Origin: Cristatella mucedo
Lineage: Eukaryota; Bryozoa; Phylactolaemata; Cristatellidae
Reading direction: 5' to 3'
Length of the DNA stretch: 64,000 nucleotides
Assembly: GCA_009760855.2 (NCBI GenBank)
Contig: WPIO01000332.1
Coordinates: forward strand, 18,496 to 82,495
Made by a program: the position numbers and the translations under genes. Every line of letters begins with the position of its first letter. Position 1 is the stretch's first letter. This document shows positions 35,300 to 47,893 of this stretch, piece by piece. The notes beneath the pieces are model-generated. The model did not search any database. It was not told where the DNA came from and saw only the letters and a program-made list of their open reading frames with translations.

Positions 35300-36158
35300 A
35301 TTGACCGGACGTGCTTCTTCAGATTATATTAGCCAATATTATTTGACTGTGTGCCTCCCTCAAGCATAGGCACTTAACTGTCAAGATCAAAGATGTTATT
35401 ATCTGCCAGAATAACATCGGTGACGTTCAAGCTTGTTTAGATACGGATACCCCATTTAAATCGGTCCGTGCATTAGCGACATACCGTCTCGACTAGCATA
35501 ACCCGCTGCTTCCATGTCGATCGGCATGTGCACAAAGGCTCCTACAACCGGTGCAAAACTCGGCAGATGTAATGGCCTGTGGTAAACGTTGCAGATGCCA
35601 CTTCACACCCGTTGCTGTCGAATTTTACTAGCTCCCAGCATAGCATGACATCGACTTCAAGATTCTGTCACTCACTTTCAGGTCCCTTCATTATTTGGCT
35701 ATAGCTAATTTTTCAGAACTAATGCAGCACCGGACAAACATCGTGCGACCCGCTTTTCGAAATCTGTTAAACGTACCTCGTATAATATTTTGGAGACCAT
35801 GCCTTTAGTTCTTATGTTCACATGTTCTGGAACTCACTCCCGGCTGGGGTCTACACATGTCCTGATTCTAATAAGCCTAAAAGAATACTAAATACACATC
35901 TATTTAGAACAGCATTTTGAAGGTTCGCGTGATCTCTCTTTGATGTGTTTATAGGATCTGACTTTATACATGCTGCCAATAATTACATTTGCATGCTAAG
36001 TGAGTGTATGTCACCGCTTACTTTGGTATTCTTGTTGGTTATTGAGAACGTCACCACTACCGAGTCGATTCTGGTTCGTTAGCAGTACCTGTAACGTGCC
36101 TAGAAATATTCAGTCGTTTGAGGCGCTATAAACTGAGTTTTTTTATTATCATTATTTG
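35300..36158 (+). mobile_element. Plus-strand LINE C-terminal fragment, U3
   Basis: Orthologous to 9790-10656. This is the most changed of the first four copies. Confidence 0.7.
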
Positions 36159-36690
36159 TGGCTGAAAGTGAACCACTTTTTGTTGTCATCTACAAACAGT
36201 GATGCCTAATACCTCTATTCTGAATGAGCTTTATGTGACCTTTCCAGCTTAAGTTTAACGGCTTAAATGTCCTGAAGGAGGGAATACGACTGTACATTTG
36301 TAAAGTCGTCAACGATGAGCCGCTTGATATAGATAGAAAGGCAGACTAAGAGTGGGGAGTGCGAACATACTGTGTGCCGGATTGAGCTGCTAATGTAGCT
36401 GACGGGCAGCCGGTAATCACTCAGCGGGTTTCTTCGATTGCCTAATCTACACGACTCAGCTAGTTGTTCAATAAACGTATGCATTGACATTCCCAGGGCA
36501 CCTGAAGGAGATTTAGGGAGGGCTCGTACAACACAACTGCGATTCCCACAGTACTCCTACAGACTAGGTGTTGCAAGCTTATGAAATATGCTGGCTTGTA
36601 CATTTAAAAAATCCAAACTACATTCCCTAAGGCTATCGAAGCTGATTGGGAATGAGGTCATGAGGTCGTAAAAATCAGGCGTCGGTCAGA

Positions 36691-36741
36691 AATTGAATAT
36701 AAGCAAACGATGCGAACCGGCTTACCACAGGCACCTTATAG
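36691..36741 (+). promoter_or_regulatory. TATA core promoter, module A, U3
   Basis: ATATAAG at 36697-36703 is intact although the downstream start codon is AAG. Confidence 0.6.
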
Positions 36742-37114
36742 GGTCCAGGAATTCTCCAGCTCTGCCAGAAAGCTGAAAACGAAAAGCTGAAGGTGACGCA
36801 ATCTTTGCCCGTCGTCGTGCTACTCTGTGCATTGCTGACGGCAGCACAGAGTGATCAATCGGAAGCCGAGGCACCAGCTGCCAAGCGATTCAGTCACGTA
36901 AACCCTCCTCTCGATCCTGAGGGACGATGCCTAACGCTAGCTGAGTGGTGAGTAGGCGCCCTGTATGTTGTTATATTTATTGAGTAATCTCAAATGCTAG
37001 GTGGTGATACTAAGTGTGCTGCCGCTTTGGTGGCTGTGCCCGTTGTGGCTAGTCATATTCTGAAAGCAATTAGCAAAATGAACCGTTTTAATTAAGCAAT
37101 ACTTCAAAGGTGTC

Positions 37115-37193
37115 AGATATATATAAACAAACAAATAACAAAATGTATACATATATTTGTATACATATATATATATGTATATATATATTTGTA
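37115..37193 (+). repeat. (TA)n microsatellite, U3
   Basis: Same location, more interrupted (atatatttgtatac). Confidence 0.9.
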
Positions 37194-37234
37194 TCGGGAC
37201 AGATTTTAGGCTCAGCAATTAGAAGAAAATTAAA

Positions 37235-38268
37235 ACGTGGAATGGCTAAGTTGAAATTAGACCGAACAATATACTGGCTAACCCTAAGACTTCAGACGAA
37301 CCAGATTATAATGGCTCGGCCAAAATATGTTTTGCTTTCTTCACACAAAGAATTGAGTACATTTGTGCCTCCATAAAGACCCCTCTGAGTAAAGCAATTG
37401 TGGAATCATAACCTGCGACCTTCTTGCAAAGAATTTCCGAGATTTCTGTATGCTATTTTCTACCTTACTAAGGTCTAGCAAAAAGAGCTCGTGTCCTCCA
37501 CCACAAATACCATTATCGCTGTGGTCTTCACTAGCAGACAACCTAAGCCTGACATAGCCGAGATGTTTTGTGCTTCTTTGGTATATGGGTCACACCCAAG
37601 TCCTTCAAATCGGCGATCGTTAGACTTATGTTTAATAAGCCTAGATTATTTTCAGAAATCCTTGCAAATTGTCGTTGAGTTTCCCTTCTTTCTTTCTTGG
37701 TTAAGATTCTTGAATCAATTCTTGTTGAGCTGCTGGTTAAACCTATTGAAAAGAATTAAACGTCAAATTCGTTTCGATCAGTGTTCAAGAGGCAGCACAC
37801 CACTGAAACTGCTGTCTTCCGTTTTAACAATGACGTCTTACATGCCAACGACAGCACTAATATCACTGCCCTAGCTCGTCTAGATCTGTCTGCTGCCTTC
37901 GACACCATTGATCATAATGTTGTACGGGAGAGATCAAGAACAACGACCGGACTGAAAGATTCGGAACTGGAGTGGTTTAAATCGTACTTGTCTCATCGTG
38001 TTCAATGCGTGCCGTGTAGGGTTCTAGCCTTACTCACGAGACGGGTCACATGTGGAGTCTCTTAAGGTCCGTCCTTGCTGCTCTCCTGCTGCCGACTATG
38101 GCCCATCCCTTTCAGTGGTCGTCAGCTACTACTTCTATGCTACTCACTACCTCGACTGCTCTCCTAGCCTCAACTATTCATCCCACTTTCTTTGTTCTGC
38201 GTGAGACGAAGTATGTTTGCTAGGTAATTCTTACGGAAAGCGGCTTAGGCTGTTATTGTGCTATATGT
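37235..38268 (+). mobile_element. Plus-strand, internally deleted LINE, U3
   Basis: Orthologous to 11765-12790. It keeps DTIDHNVV, where U1/U2 read DTSDHNVV. Confidence 0.75.
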
Positions 38269-38667
38269 AACGTTCCTGCATAAAATTCGCATGCTCATAT
38301 GGCTTCGAGGAGTTACAGACGTGAATAATTTACATTTTTTAATGCGGCCCTGACATGTTTCGATAGTGCAGCAAGCAATCTGGAGGTATAAGAAGAAGAC
38401 GAGCTGAAGTTAGGGAGAGAAAATATAACGGGGAGAGTGAGAGAGACAGAGAATGTGATGTTAGAAATTGCCAAACATTAAAGATTCGGCGGTCGGCTGT
38501 GGTCTTAGGTATCGAAAACGTAATGCAACGTCGTGCTTAAAAAACGAAAGGGAAACGCTCTTAGCATCGAAGCTCGTTTCTGCAAATCACTTAGGAAGCT
38601 TGGCCACACTATAAGTGGGCAATTTGCTTTCAATGTCTCGTCGAATGTGTGCAAATAATATGCTTAC

Positions 38668-38805
38668 CTTACAAGGGTGCCATTTCCTCAACTTCGTAGG
38701 TTTGACGGGTGCAACTGGTGCTTTTGCAACAGAGGGACTGTTCCAGCATGCACACTCAAACAATGCGAGTAGCAACGTCAAGCAGCCCAGATGAAAAAGG
38801 GCCAT
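38668..38805 (-). CDS. Antisense signal-peptide exon candidate, U4
   Basis: Identical to the U2 copy at protein level, with donor AAG|GTAAGC. Confidence 0.4.
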
Positions 38806-39180
38806 CAAAAGCCTGGTAAGTTTACCAGTTTCTTGCTAGTACGAGTCATGCTGCAACCGAAAGAGTTGATTTGGCAGGGATCAGCAAAAGTGTCTTGAAC
38901 ATATAGCAGACGCTCGAGACCTGGACGGACTCTACGGAACTGTAAGGTGCAGTGACTGTGCAAGTCATGCGATTAATACATTTTGTTCCTCTCTTGTGGT
39001 GGCCACCTCAGCATGCCAATTTACTTGCTGAAAACTCGTTCTAAAACAGAACCGGAGTGCAACGGTTCGATTACTTACGTTTGGCCTCTGCAACAACTGG
39101 CCACTCTGGATAGTAACCCTGTGCGAAAGCCCTATCATGGTCATAAATATGTTCATGCATCACTTTAAAAATGTCCATTC

Positions 39181-39204
39181 GGAGAGAGAGAGAGGAGAGA
39201 GAAA
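39181..39204 (+). repeat. (GA)n microsatellite, U4
   Basis: Shortest copy of the repeat. Confidence 0.9.
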
Positions 39205-40089
39205 TTGTGGTCGCCGGTAAACCCGATCTTAAAAAATTCGCCCCGACCTTCGTTATAAAAACACTGGTAGTTGCTAAGAACGCCAGTTTTGTATTAATGA
39301 TGGGACACATAAAATAATACCCTTAACGAGGTAAAACAGTAGCGGTATCATTTGTTTGATTGAACACGAGATATGTCTTTGCTAATGGCAACTTGTACAA
39401 TAGTACATGTACTTTTGCTTTCAATTCGTTTGATAGATCTCCTCAAGGTACTTGCAAGCAAGAATTCAGTAAGCTCATTCCTGAAGAAAATTCTGTTAAT
39501 ATAAATACACATAACGATAGGGCTAAGATCACTAGCAAAACTTGCCAGGTTGTTCTTAACGAGATAAAGCCAGTGCAATAGAGAAAGCCTTACTTGCCGT
39601 GTGCATTTGAGCAGCATATGGCGGCACAGACAGAAGTAACGAAATGGGATAAGGTGGCGACCTGTGTGAAATTGCATTTAATTTAACGTGTGAAAGTTAA
39701 AAAAACGTTTGATTTGTATTAATATTGGCTCTCATTGCTCTCTGCAGACCTCGACCGTAACGATCAGCAAATGCTAATGGACCTTACCGGTGAGCCTTGG
39801 AATTGATCAACAACTTCATCCGAAAACCTGCACGAGTGTTTCAAAAAATGAACGTGGACAGCTGCTATTACATTGAATGAGCAAAGAAAATATATTTCTA
39901 CGGGGGAGATGGATGTTGAAGTATGCTATCATTATCAGGAAATATACTGTCTTGCATATCTATACCCAGACAGCGAGCATACCCAGACAGCGAGTGAGAC
40001 AGAGAAAGAGTTTCTGTCAATTGCCTAATACTCAATAGTCCGTGGGTAGTTGAGTGACTCTAAAGATTAGAAGCATGAGGAAAACCCGT

Positions 40090-40880
40090 GCTTTAGAAGC
40101 AGCATGCATCCTCTCTTCGCTTTGAGCGTCACTAGAAGGGCCTATTATTTCGATGCCTTGTTGGCTGCACTCATAAAATATGCTGGTCATAGAAGCTGAT
40201 GCACGGCTTCCGTTTTCTTAAGTTGATAGATTCGACAGGTGCAACTTGTGCTTTTACTGGACATGATTCATTGCAAATTACTAAAGAAAGGCATGCATTC
40301 GCCAGTAGCCAAGTCAAGAGAATTGCTAGCAACTGCAGCCGCAAGCTTGAAAGAGTCCTAAGATAATTAAATATGCGAGCTATGATTAAATAGCTTATAA
40401 ACGTAGGCAGCTGTCGAAGACGATACCTAAATTCTGATCACACTGTGACAGTCGCTCAACGACATCTCCAATCAGAATAGGAGAGTCTCATACAGTATTC
40501 ATGCTTTTAAAGTGTGCTGTTAGTAGCTGTTCCGCTTAATACTACCTTAGTTTAAGGACATTTGGATTAGATGCAGTCTTTGAAACACAACGTTCAACGT
40601 ACGGCTAGCAGTTAAGGATAAAACGTAATTTCCTAACGCACACAGGGACGCTTAAAAAGCGGCATCACCTGTTACATAAGAACAGTTTTCTAGTTCTTCC
40701 ACAAACTTAGGGTGTCCTAAGAGTAGCAGTTCCGTTATATGCGGACGCGAATCTACTCGAGACTGTGACCTCAAGTACGTATGCTCTTAAACCAAGTAAT
40801 GCACTCAACTGTTATCAAGAAATTTTCTGAATGGATGATATCTTATAAGGAAGTTTAAGACGCACGTGCATCTTACAGCA
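40090..40880 (+). other. Block shared only by U4 and U5 (U4 copy)
   Basis: About 790 bp with no counterpart in U1-U3, where the flanks join directly near 4135. It holds the diverged antisense exon relative and otherwise no gene that I can recognise. The part 40715-40999 is base-identical to U5. Confidence 0.55.
40190..40350 (-). pseudogene. Diverged relative of the antisense signal-peptide exon, U4
   Basis: Counterpart of the U5 copy at 54270. The leader and KPC end are recognisable, but changes such as ttgatagattcgacagg give VESINLRKRK. It is present although module B exon 1 itself is deleted in U4. Confidence 0.3.
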
Positions 40881-41174
40881 CTTCGTCTAAGCTCTCAGCT
40901 TTTGGGAGTTTTGAGGGCTGACAATGTGGCAGGTTACCACTAATCGTAATAAGCTTTCATATAGCCCATATTACCTTTATATTACCACTGTGCAATTGAA
41001 CCTAATCATTTACAGCACACAGCTTCCGGAAAAAGCATTAATGATACACGAATGCTTTGAACATGTAAGCGAGTGTATATCTAAGCCTTTTTCTAGAAAT
41101 ATCTCCTTGTAGAATACAGTGATGTCGTAGCCTATGGGTGTGTGAACGTGTAATATCAATACTAAAACAGTTGT

Positions 41175-42044
41175 ATAGTGCTCTCGGACAACTTTATGTC
41201 TTGATAGACACTTTCTATGTGTTGCGTCAGATGTATTGTTGAATTATTGGCTATTGGTATCATGCTTAAAGTCAATCAGGATGACACGTTTAGAGGTAAA
41301 ATGCACAGGGTCAGCATGCAAATGTGGTTTGAGGCGGCACGCACAGTGTCAGCACGAAAACGCGCCCAAAGAAGGAGTCGCATGAAAACGTAAAATGCTG
41401 TTGCAGCTGGACGTGTTTGTACTTTTAAATTTCGTCAAGTCACGGGATATCGTGACACCACGCAGAAGTGGAATCCAGATTTGGAGAATACAAACTCTAG
41501 GGACCGCTCCCAAGGATTTGAGGTTCGTACAGCCAATTTTGAGTGTTGTTTTCCAATTTCCGAACACAATTGGTTTTCCCATTACTAGTGCGATGGTTTA
41601 TACCATCGTGCCATTTAGGAAAGCTCGCTGCCATCCGTGCACTGGTGTCATTCAAACAGGCTGCAAGGGAGTTAAGAGAATTAGACGTGCTGGATGGCTG
41701 GGACGGATCAAAGCAAAAGCACAGCTAAGTGTCACCTGCATAAAAGTGAACGCCTAGAATGTGAGTGCCAGCCGCATCGGCAATAAGAAGAGTTTTGCCT
41801 TTACAAAAAGCAGACCATCGATAAAGCCCCGAAATCCCTCATACTTCAGTAGTTTCTTAGAGGATCTTAGTCGGCTTACATCTACGCTGCTGAGAGCTGA
41901 ACTGAGATATCAGCTGAACCATGTCAATGCAGTACCAGTGATGCTCTGGCGGTATGATAGGCGTTCAGGAAGGACTTGGTGATCAATAGTGTCAAAATCT
42001 GTAATTGCATCAACGTGTAGCTGAAATTCGTCAAACTCGGCTCC
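41175..42044 (-). mobile_element. LINE reverse transcriptase fragment, U4
   Basis: Orthologous to 4460-5335, more diverged. Confidence 0.7.
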
Positions 42045-42263
42045 ATAGATCAGACTCCACACCACAGCCTAAAATGTTCGTGGGCATCGTCAAGATAAAT
42101 CTATTGGCTGGGTTGGGGTGAAAGTGTGGGATGTATCAAACGTATCGAGAAGGTATCTATTGTCACTGTTTTGAGAAGGTATCTATTTCCTGTGTAGAGA
42201 AAAGGCTATCGAGAAGAAGCTTAGAATTTCTGATCGACTATAAATTACAGATTACTGACTAAA

Positions 42264-45200
42264 TGTTATTACCTATTACTATTACCATTACTTGTTATTA
42301 CTTACAGATTACAGATTCTCTCAATCTCTGCCTTGCTGTATTTTTACTAGAACATTGTGTAGGTATCTCCGAATGCAATTCCACAAAGTCATAAAGACCA
42401 TGCGTGTGGGTGTTAAGCAGAAGAGTTTTGTATAGCCCACGCAGAGCCTGAGCGGCTTTCGGTAGGCATTAGGTAGCCGACTAACGACGTCTCACGCATT
42501 AAAGGGAACGCGTGAAGCATAGCAGAGTCGGGAGAGCAGTCGAGGTAGTGAGTAGCTTGGAAGTAGCATCTCAGAACCGCTCAAAAGGATGAGTTATAGT
42601 CGGCAGTAGGAGAGTATTTGTCATCGAGTGAGAATTGGGGAAGCAAGTTTCACAGTCTCGGACCTGCAAAGCTAAAGCTGCTGTTGCCAATGTTATAAGC
42701 TGAGGAATGGAACAGCTATTTTTTGTCGGCATAAGAACTGATGGCGGCAGGAGGCTGCAACTGATGCACCAGTTCTGCTAGGTATGAAGGAGGCAAACCG
42801 TGGCGGGCTGTGTGGGTCAGCGTAGGAACTTCGCTCTGAATCCATCGATTAACCAGAATCCATCCTAGCTCTTCTAGGAAAGGAGACACATGCTCAAACC
42901 TCTGGTACTTAAAGAATAGCTTTGCCGCCATATTCATAGTAAGCTGCACTAGCCTACTAGCTTTCTTTGATAGCCCCGTCAAAAGGCAACTGCAATAATC
43001 AAGCCGAGACAGAACTAAGGAGCTAGTTAAAGTTTTTACAAGCCACTGTAGAAGACAGCTCCTAACTAAGGATAGGGGTTGAACGTGAAGGGTAGTTGTA
43101 TAAGCAGTCTTTAGAGTGAAGCTTTTCAAATTGTGGCAGCTGTCGAAACGACACTTAATTTCCGAGCACATGGTGATGGTCGCATAACAGCATTACCTAT
43201 TACAAGAGCGAAGCCTTTTAATCCAGCCACACGCTTAGGGGTCCTATGAGCAGCACTTCAGTTTTATCGTCATTTAAGGTCTGGAAGTTTTCGGACATCC
43301 TTGATCGAATATCGGCATGGCAGGCATGCAGTTTCTCTGTTGCTGCAGAGGAGGCCGACGCTTGGAATTAAAAATGCAACAAAGTATCGTCAGTATGAAA
43401 GCGATATCTTATTCCATGGGCCCTAATTACTTCTCCCAGAGGCATTGTAGACATGGAGAACAGCAATGGACCGAGTGCAGACCGTTGAAGGAATCTACAG
43501 TGGACCCGTCTCGTGTGTGAGACCCGACCCCCACACAACACGGATTGGACATGATAAATCAAGTTTCATTTACGCAACGCCAAGGCTTCGTCTGTCAGAC
43601 CAATCTGTGTTCTCAGTCGTTCAACGAGAACATCGTGAGCGTTGGTGTCGAAGGCAGCAGACGGATCTAGCAGGGCTAGGGCAGTGACATTCCCGTCGTC
43701 ATGGCCTCGTAAAATGTCATCGTTAACACGGGGGAGAGAAGTTTCAGTGGAGTGCCGCCTCTTTAACTCTGATTTAATTTTTTCTGACCTTACATTCTGT
43801 TCAATATGTTCAGCGAACTGCTTGACAACATTTTTTCAAGAATCTCTCACAAGCAAGGAAGAAGGGAAATTGGGCGATAGTTTAAAAGAACCCCGGTGTG
43901 TAATGCCGGCTTTTTAAGTATGGGTCTAACGATTGCCGATTTCAGGGACTTGCTGACGACCGTTTTGTAATAATAATAATAATAATTCACTAAAAATATA
44001 AATAAAAGCGCCCTCAGAGAACTTAATCTCTCTCTAGGCGCTTCACATTTGCTGCAAAGTAAAATGCAATTGAATGGTTAGTAAAATCATGCCTGAAAAA
44101 CAAACGAAATGAATAATTTGGTTAGGGGTGACATACACAAGGTCAGCATGCAAATGTAGTTAGTGGCAGCATGCACAGCGTCAGCACGCATAAGCACATC
44201 AAGGACGAATCACAGGAAACCACTAAATGCTCTCCTAAATAGGTGTGTTTTTAAGTTTCTTTTAAATGTGGTCAGGTCAGGGGATGTTCTGACGCAGGTC
44301 GGGACGGAGTTCCAGGCTTTCGGAGAATATGAACTAAATGCACGGTCTCCAAAGGATATAAGGTTTGTACGAGGTATTTCTTGACTGTTGGATTCCGAAA
44401 AGCGGGTGGTACGATGCTTGGCCTGATCAGGTAATATATCTGACAGATAGGCTGGAGCCATAGAATGAAGGGACCTAAAAGTGAGCGACAAAACCTGCTC
44501 CGGAGAAGCATTAAAAATCTTGGTTTCCTGCTAGGACTATGTTGGTCTGCTAGTGGGGACCACAGAGATGACGGTATCGTTTTTTTACGAGAAGAGCTCT
44601 TTGTGCTAGACCTTATGAAGGAAGCCACACGGCATGCAGAAAGCTCAGAGAACCTTTTAAGGAAGGTCACAGGCTGTGGAACTGCGATCGCTTTTGCCGG
44701 AGGGGGTTTAAAGGAGGCACGGATGTGCACAATTCTTTTAGCAAAGAAGGCTGAAAACTTGTCGGCTGAGCCCTTAATATCTGGGAAGTCAGACCTCTCA
44801 GCATTGGCCAGTAAATGGTTTACCATCTTATAAATCGGTTTTGGGTCTGTTTGGCAGGAATAAAGCTTTCGGATGAAAACGAAAGCCCTGGATCTTTTAA
44901 GCTTTCGTGTGCAAACTTGAAGGAAGTCTTTGAGACTCACTAGATCTGCATCGGACACCAATTTCTTGAACTGATGTTCAAGCCAGCGCTTAACGATGTG
45001 CATCTTTAGGAGTTTTTTGTAAATTGAAAGCAAGCACCATAACTTTGAAAACAGATAGAATAAATGGGAGCAAGCTTGTCACGAGCACTCACGAGTGTCA
45101 TTTTCATTGCATCAGTGAGGGTATCAAAGCTAGCTGTCGAGTGTGAATACAAATCAATAATACCTGCATCACATACAGATTTCAAAAGCTGGTCTATGTC

Positions 45201-46110
45201 AATGCATCGTAAGTTACGTCGTTTGACAAGTTAGACACTACCCTGTACGAACTAGGGAGCAGGAACAGTAAATGAGACCGATCGATGATGTGAGTGGGTC
45301 AGTAGGCACACCGCAAGGTCAGTGGGAAGGAAATTCCTAGTGATCACGAGATCTAGCATATGGCCACTGACCTACGTGTACCATGACCGTATTTCCAGCT
45401 CACGAGCATGTGGTGTTGGCTTGGTCACCATTTGTCATGTAAGACATTGGAACATAAGCTTCAAGGACAGTGTTTCTTTGGCAAAAGGACTGCGATTATG
45501 AAGCCTTCACAACCAGACTGTAACAATAGCGATCCGATTAAAGCCCTCCTACAATTTCACTAGGACCTCGACTTTTTTCTGAAGGAAGACTCATTCAAAT
45601 GCTTGATTAACATATGCTGTTTGATTATCTAAGTTACCAATCGCACGAATCGAGAATCGTTCGTCACTCAGCACACTTATTTGATAGGCCACCCTAGTAG
45701 AGCAGCAGCCTCAATCTTAGCCTTCTCAGGTCTTCTTAATAGTATTAAGTATGAAAGCCACGTTGTCGGCCGGACGGCATTTAAGGGAGAGAACCATGTT
45801 TCCTAGCTTAAATTGCAGGGAACCTGACATTCAATTGATTAGAGCGAATCCAGTTACTAGTTCTGTAGCATCTTAGAAACACTCTTTGCAGGTCTCAATG
45901 CCTTCTCATGGTGTAAAAACATTTTGCACCTAGATATCTTTTCATCAAGGTTCACTGCTAAAAATGCAAATATACGAACCGTAGCACACGCACCTGTACT
46001 GCAGGGGATTGCATCAATGGACAGTTAAGTGCGCCTGAAATTTGCTGCACGACTGCAAAGAAATTGCAGACGTGAGTGCCCCAGTAGCTCATCCATAAAA
46101 AATGCACTCA
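42264..46110 (-). mobile_element. Dead LINE interrupted by a second LINE, U4
   Basis: Orthologous copy, split at 43966-44505 by insertion of a 5'-truncated LINE of another family. The linker part (44500-45033) remains open with HIVKRWLEHQFKK and DPKPIYKMVNHLLA. Confidence 0.8.
43966..44505 (-). mobile_element. 5'-truncated LINE insertion, U4 only
   Basis: About 540 bp absent from U1-U3 and U5, inserted within the older LINE. On the minus strand it encodes the end of a LINE ORF: LTFRSLHSMAPAYLSDIL, FGDRAFSSYSPKAWNSVP, then FKRNLKTHLFRRAF and a stop. A 3' UTR follows, and an ATT-repeat tail (taataataat on the plus strand, 43968-43985). Its open frame and clean tail make it the youngest LINE in the window. 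No clear target-site duplication is visible, and about 7 bp of target (cctcata) appears replaced. Confidence 0.8.
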
Positions 46111-46169
46111 AGGCTAAAAACGTCTGAGCGATACAGAACATGTGGATTAGGTTTCATTAAATATCATAC

Positions 46170-46990
46170 TGATCGAATGGAGTAATATAAGGCATGATAA
46201 CAAATTGGATCAAGCTCCCTCACAGAACTCATTCTCTTTCTAGGTGCTGTACATTTACATTTAGTTTTGCTCGGGAAACTGTATTGGATGGTAAGTGGTA
46301 GCCAGCACGATAAACAACGAGAATAAACATTGTTGTAATGACATGCACAGGGTCAGCGTTCAAATCGAGTTAGTGGCAGTATGCACAGTGTCAGCACACA
46401 TAAGCATGTGAACTACAGGGTCCTAGTAAATGCTGAAATAAGTAGATACGTTTTTATATTTGTTTTAAATGTGGTCAAGTCGCGGAATGTCTTGGCTCAA
46501 GTCGAAAGTGAGTTTCAGCCTTACTGAGCATATGAACAAATGCACACTCACAAAAAGCTTTGTAGTTTGTATAAGGTATATGTATACGATAAGATTCCGA
46601 AGAGGGGATGGTACGATGCTTAGTATCTTGGGAGAGTATATCTGATGATTAGGCTGGAGCAAAAGAAAGTATGGATCTAAACGTGAGTGGCGAAACCTTG
46701 AAGTCGATGCGTTTCGCGACTTTTATACGGTGCAAGTCGGCGGAAAGTGGTGTGATATGGCAACGGCGACATTCACGACAGACATCGTTATGTGCAGAGG
46801 TGTGCACCAGCTGTTTGGGCCTGATTGCACTGGCCGGTAGACCAGCAAGTAGTCAGCTACAGGAGTCAGAGAGAATGTCAGAAATGCATGGGCGAATTTG
46901 GCTGTTGTATTCCTGTCTGAACACGGCCAAGTACCAGACTTACTACACCTGTCGAACTAGGTAGTAGCTTGCAGTCCCAAAGTAGGCTTT
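46170..46990 (-). mobile_element. 5'-truncated LINE, U4
   Basis: Orthologous to 8935-9760. Confidence 0.7.
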
Positions 46991-47039
46991 AATCGACTAC
47001 TGGCCTTGAGCGAGGTGGTAGCTATTTAGGCGGCAGTGA

Positions 47040-47893
47040 CTGGACGGGCTTCTTCAGGTTACCTTAGCCAATATTTTTTGACTGTGTGCCTCCCTCAAAC
47101 ATAGGCACTTTACTGTCAAGATCGTAGATGTTATTCCCTGATAGTATAACATTGGTGACGTTCAGGCTTGTTCAGATAGGGATATCCCATTTAAATTGGT
47201 CCATGCATTAGCGACATACCGTCTTGACTAGTATAACCCACTGCTTGCTGGGCGATCGGCATGTGCACTAAGGCTCTTACAACTGGTGCAAAAATTGGCA
47301 ACTGTAGCGGTCTGTGGCAAACGACTCAGCTGCCATATCACACCAGTTCCCGCCGAATTTTACTAGCTCCCAGCAAAGCATGACATCGACTTCAAGATTC
47401 TGTCACTCACTTTCAGGTTCCTTCATTATTTGGCTATAGCTAATTTTTCAGAACTAATGCAGCACCGGACAAAGCATCGTACGACCCACTTTTCGAAATC
47501 TGTTTAACCGTACAACGTATAAATTTTTGGAGACCATGCCTTTAGTTCCTATGTTCACATGTCCTGGAACTCAATCCTGACTGGGGTCAGGACGTGTCCT
47601 GACTTGTATATGCATAACAGAAAACTGAATACACATCTTTTGAGAACAGCATTTTGAAGGTTCGCATGATCTGTTTTTCATGTGTTTATACGCTCAGACG
47701 TTATACATGCTGCCAATAATCATATTTGCATGCTCAGTGCGTATATGTCACCGCTTACTTTGGTATCCTTTTTTGTTATTGAGAAATTTACCACTAAGGA
47801 ATCAATTTTGCTTCGTTAGTATTACCTGTAACGTTCCTAGAAAGATTCAGTTTATTGAGGCGCTATAAAGAGAGTTTTGTTATTACCATTATT
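47040..47893 (+). mobile_element. Plus-strand LINE C-terminal fragment, U4
   Basis: Orthologous to 9790-10656. It is very close to U1 around 47380-47640 although its flanks are more diverged. Confidence 0.7.

Larger units (their letters stand above)
25596..38276 (+). repeat. Tandem unit U3 (12.7 kb)
   Basis: Third direct copy. It follows U1 up to about 27575, follows U2 from about 27767 to about 30950, resembles U1 again around 33600-34000, and is more divergent in the tail. It carries a 129-bp deletion at 34087 relative to U1 and many one-base homopolymer differences. Confidence 0.95.
36784..39168 (+). pseudogene. Kazal-like gene copy with lost start codon
   Basis: Exon 1 equivalent is 36784-36947 and exon 2 is 39012-39168 (U3/U4 border). 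The codon aligned with the ATG of the other copies is AAG, and I see no nearby in-frame ATG upstream. The rest of exon 1 stays open (LLCALLTAAQSD, AAKRFSH, EGRCLTLAE), with donor G|GTGAGT and an intact TATA promoter. Exon 2 is open, with the same junction cysteine, and ends GHKYVHASL. The single A for T change could be real inactivation or a base error. Apart from the start, splice sites and frame are all usable, so inactivation is recent if real. Confidence 0.6.

Noticed and set aside
44272-45033. 253-codon open frame on the minus strand
   Set aside because: It is a chimera of the old LINE linker and out-of-frame sequence of the inserted LINE, not a gene.
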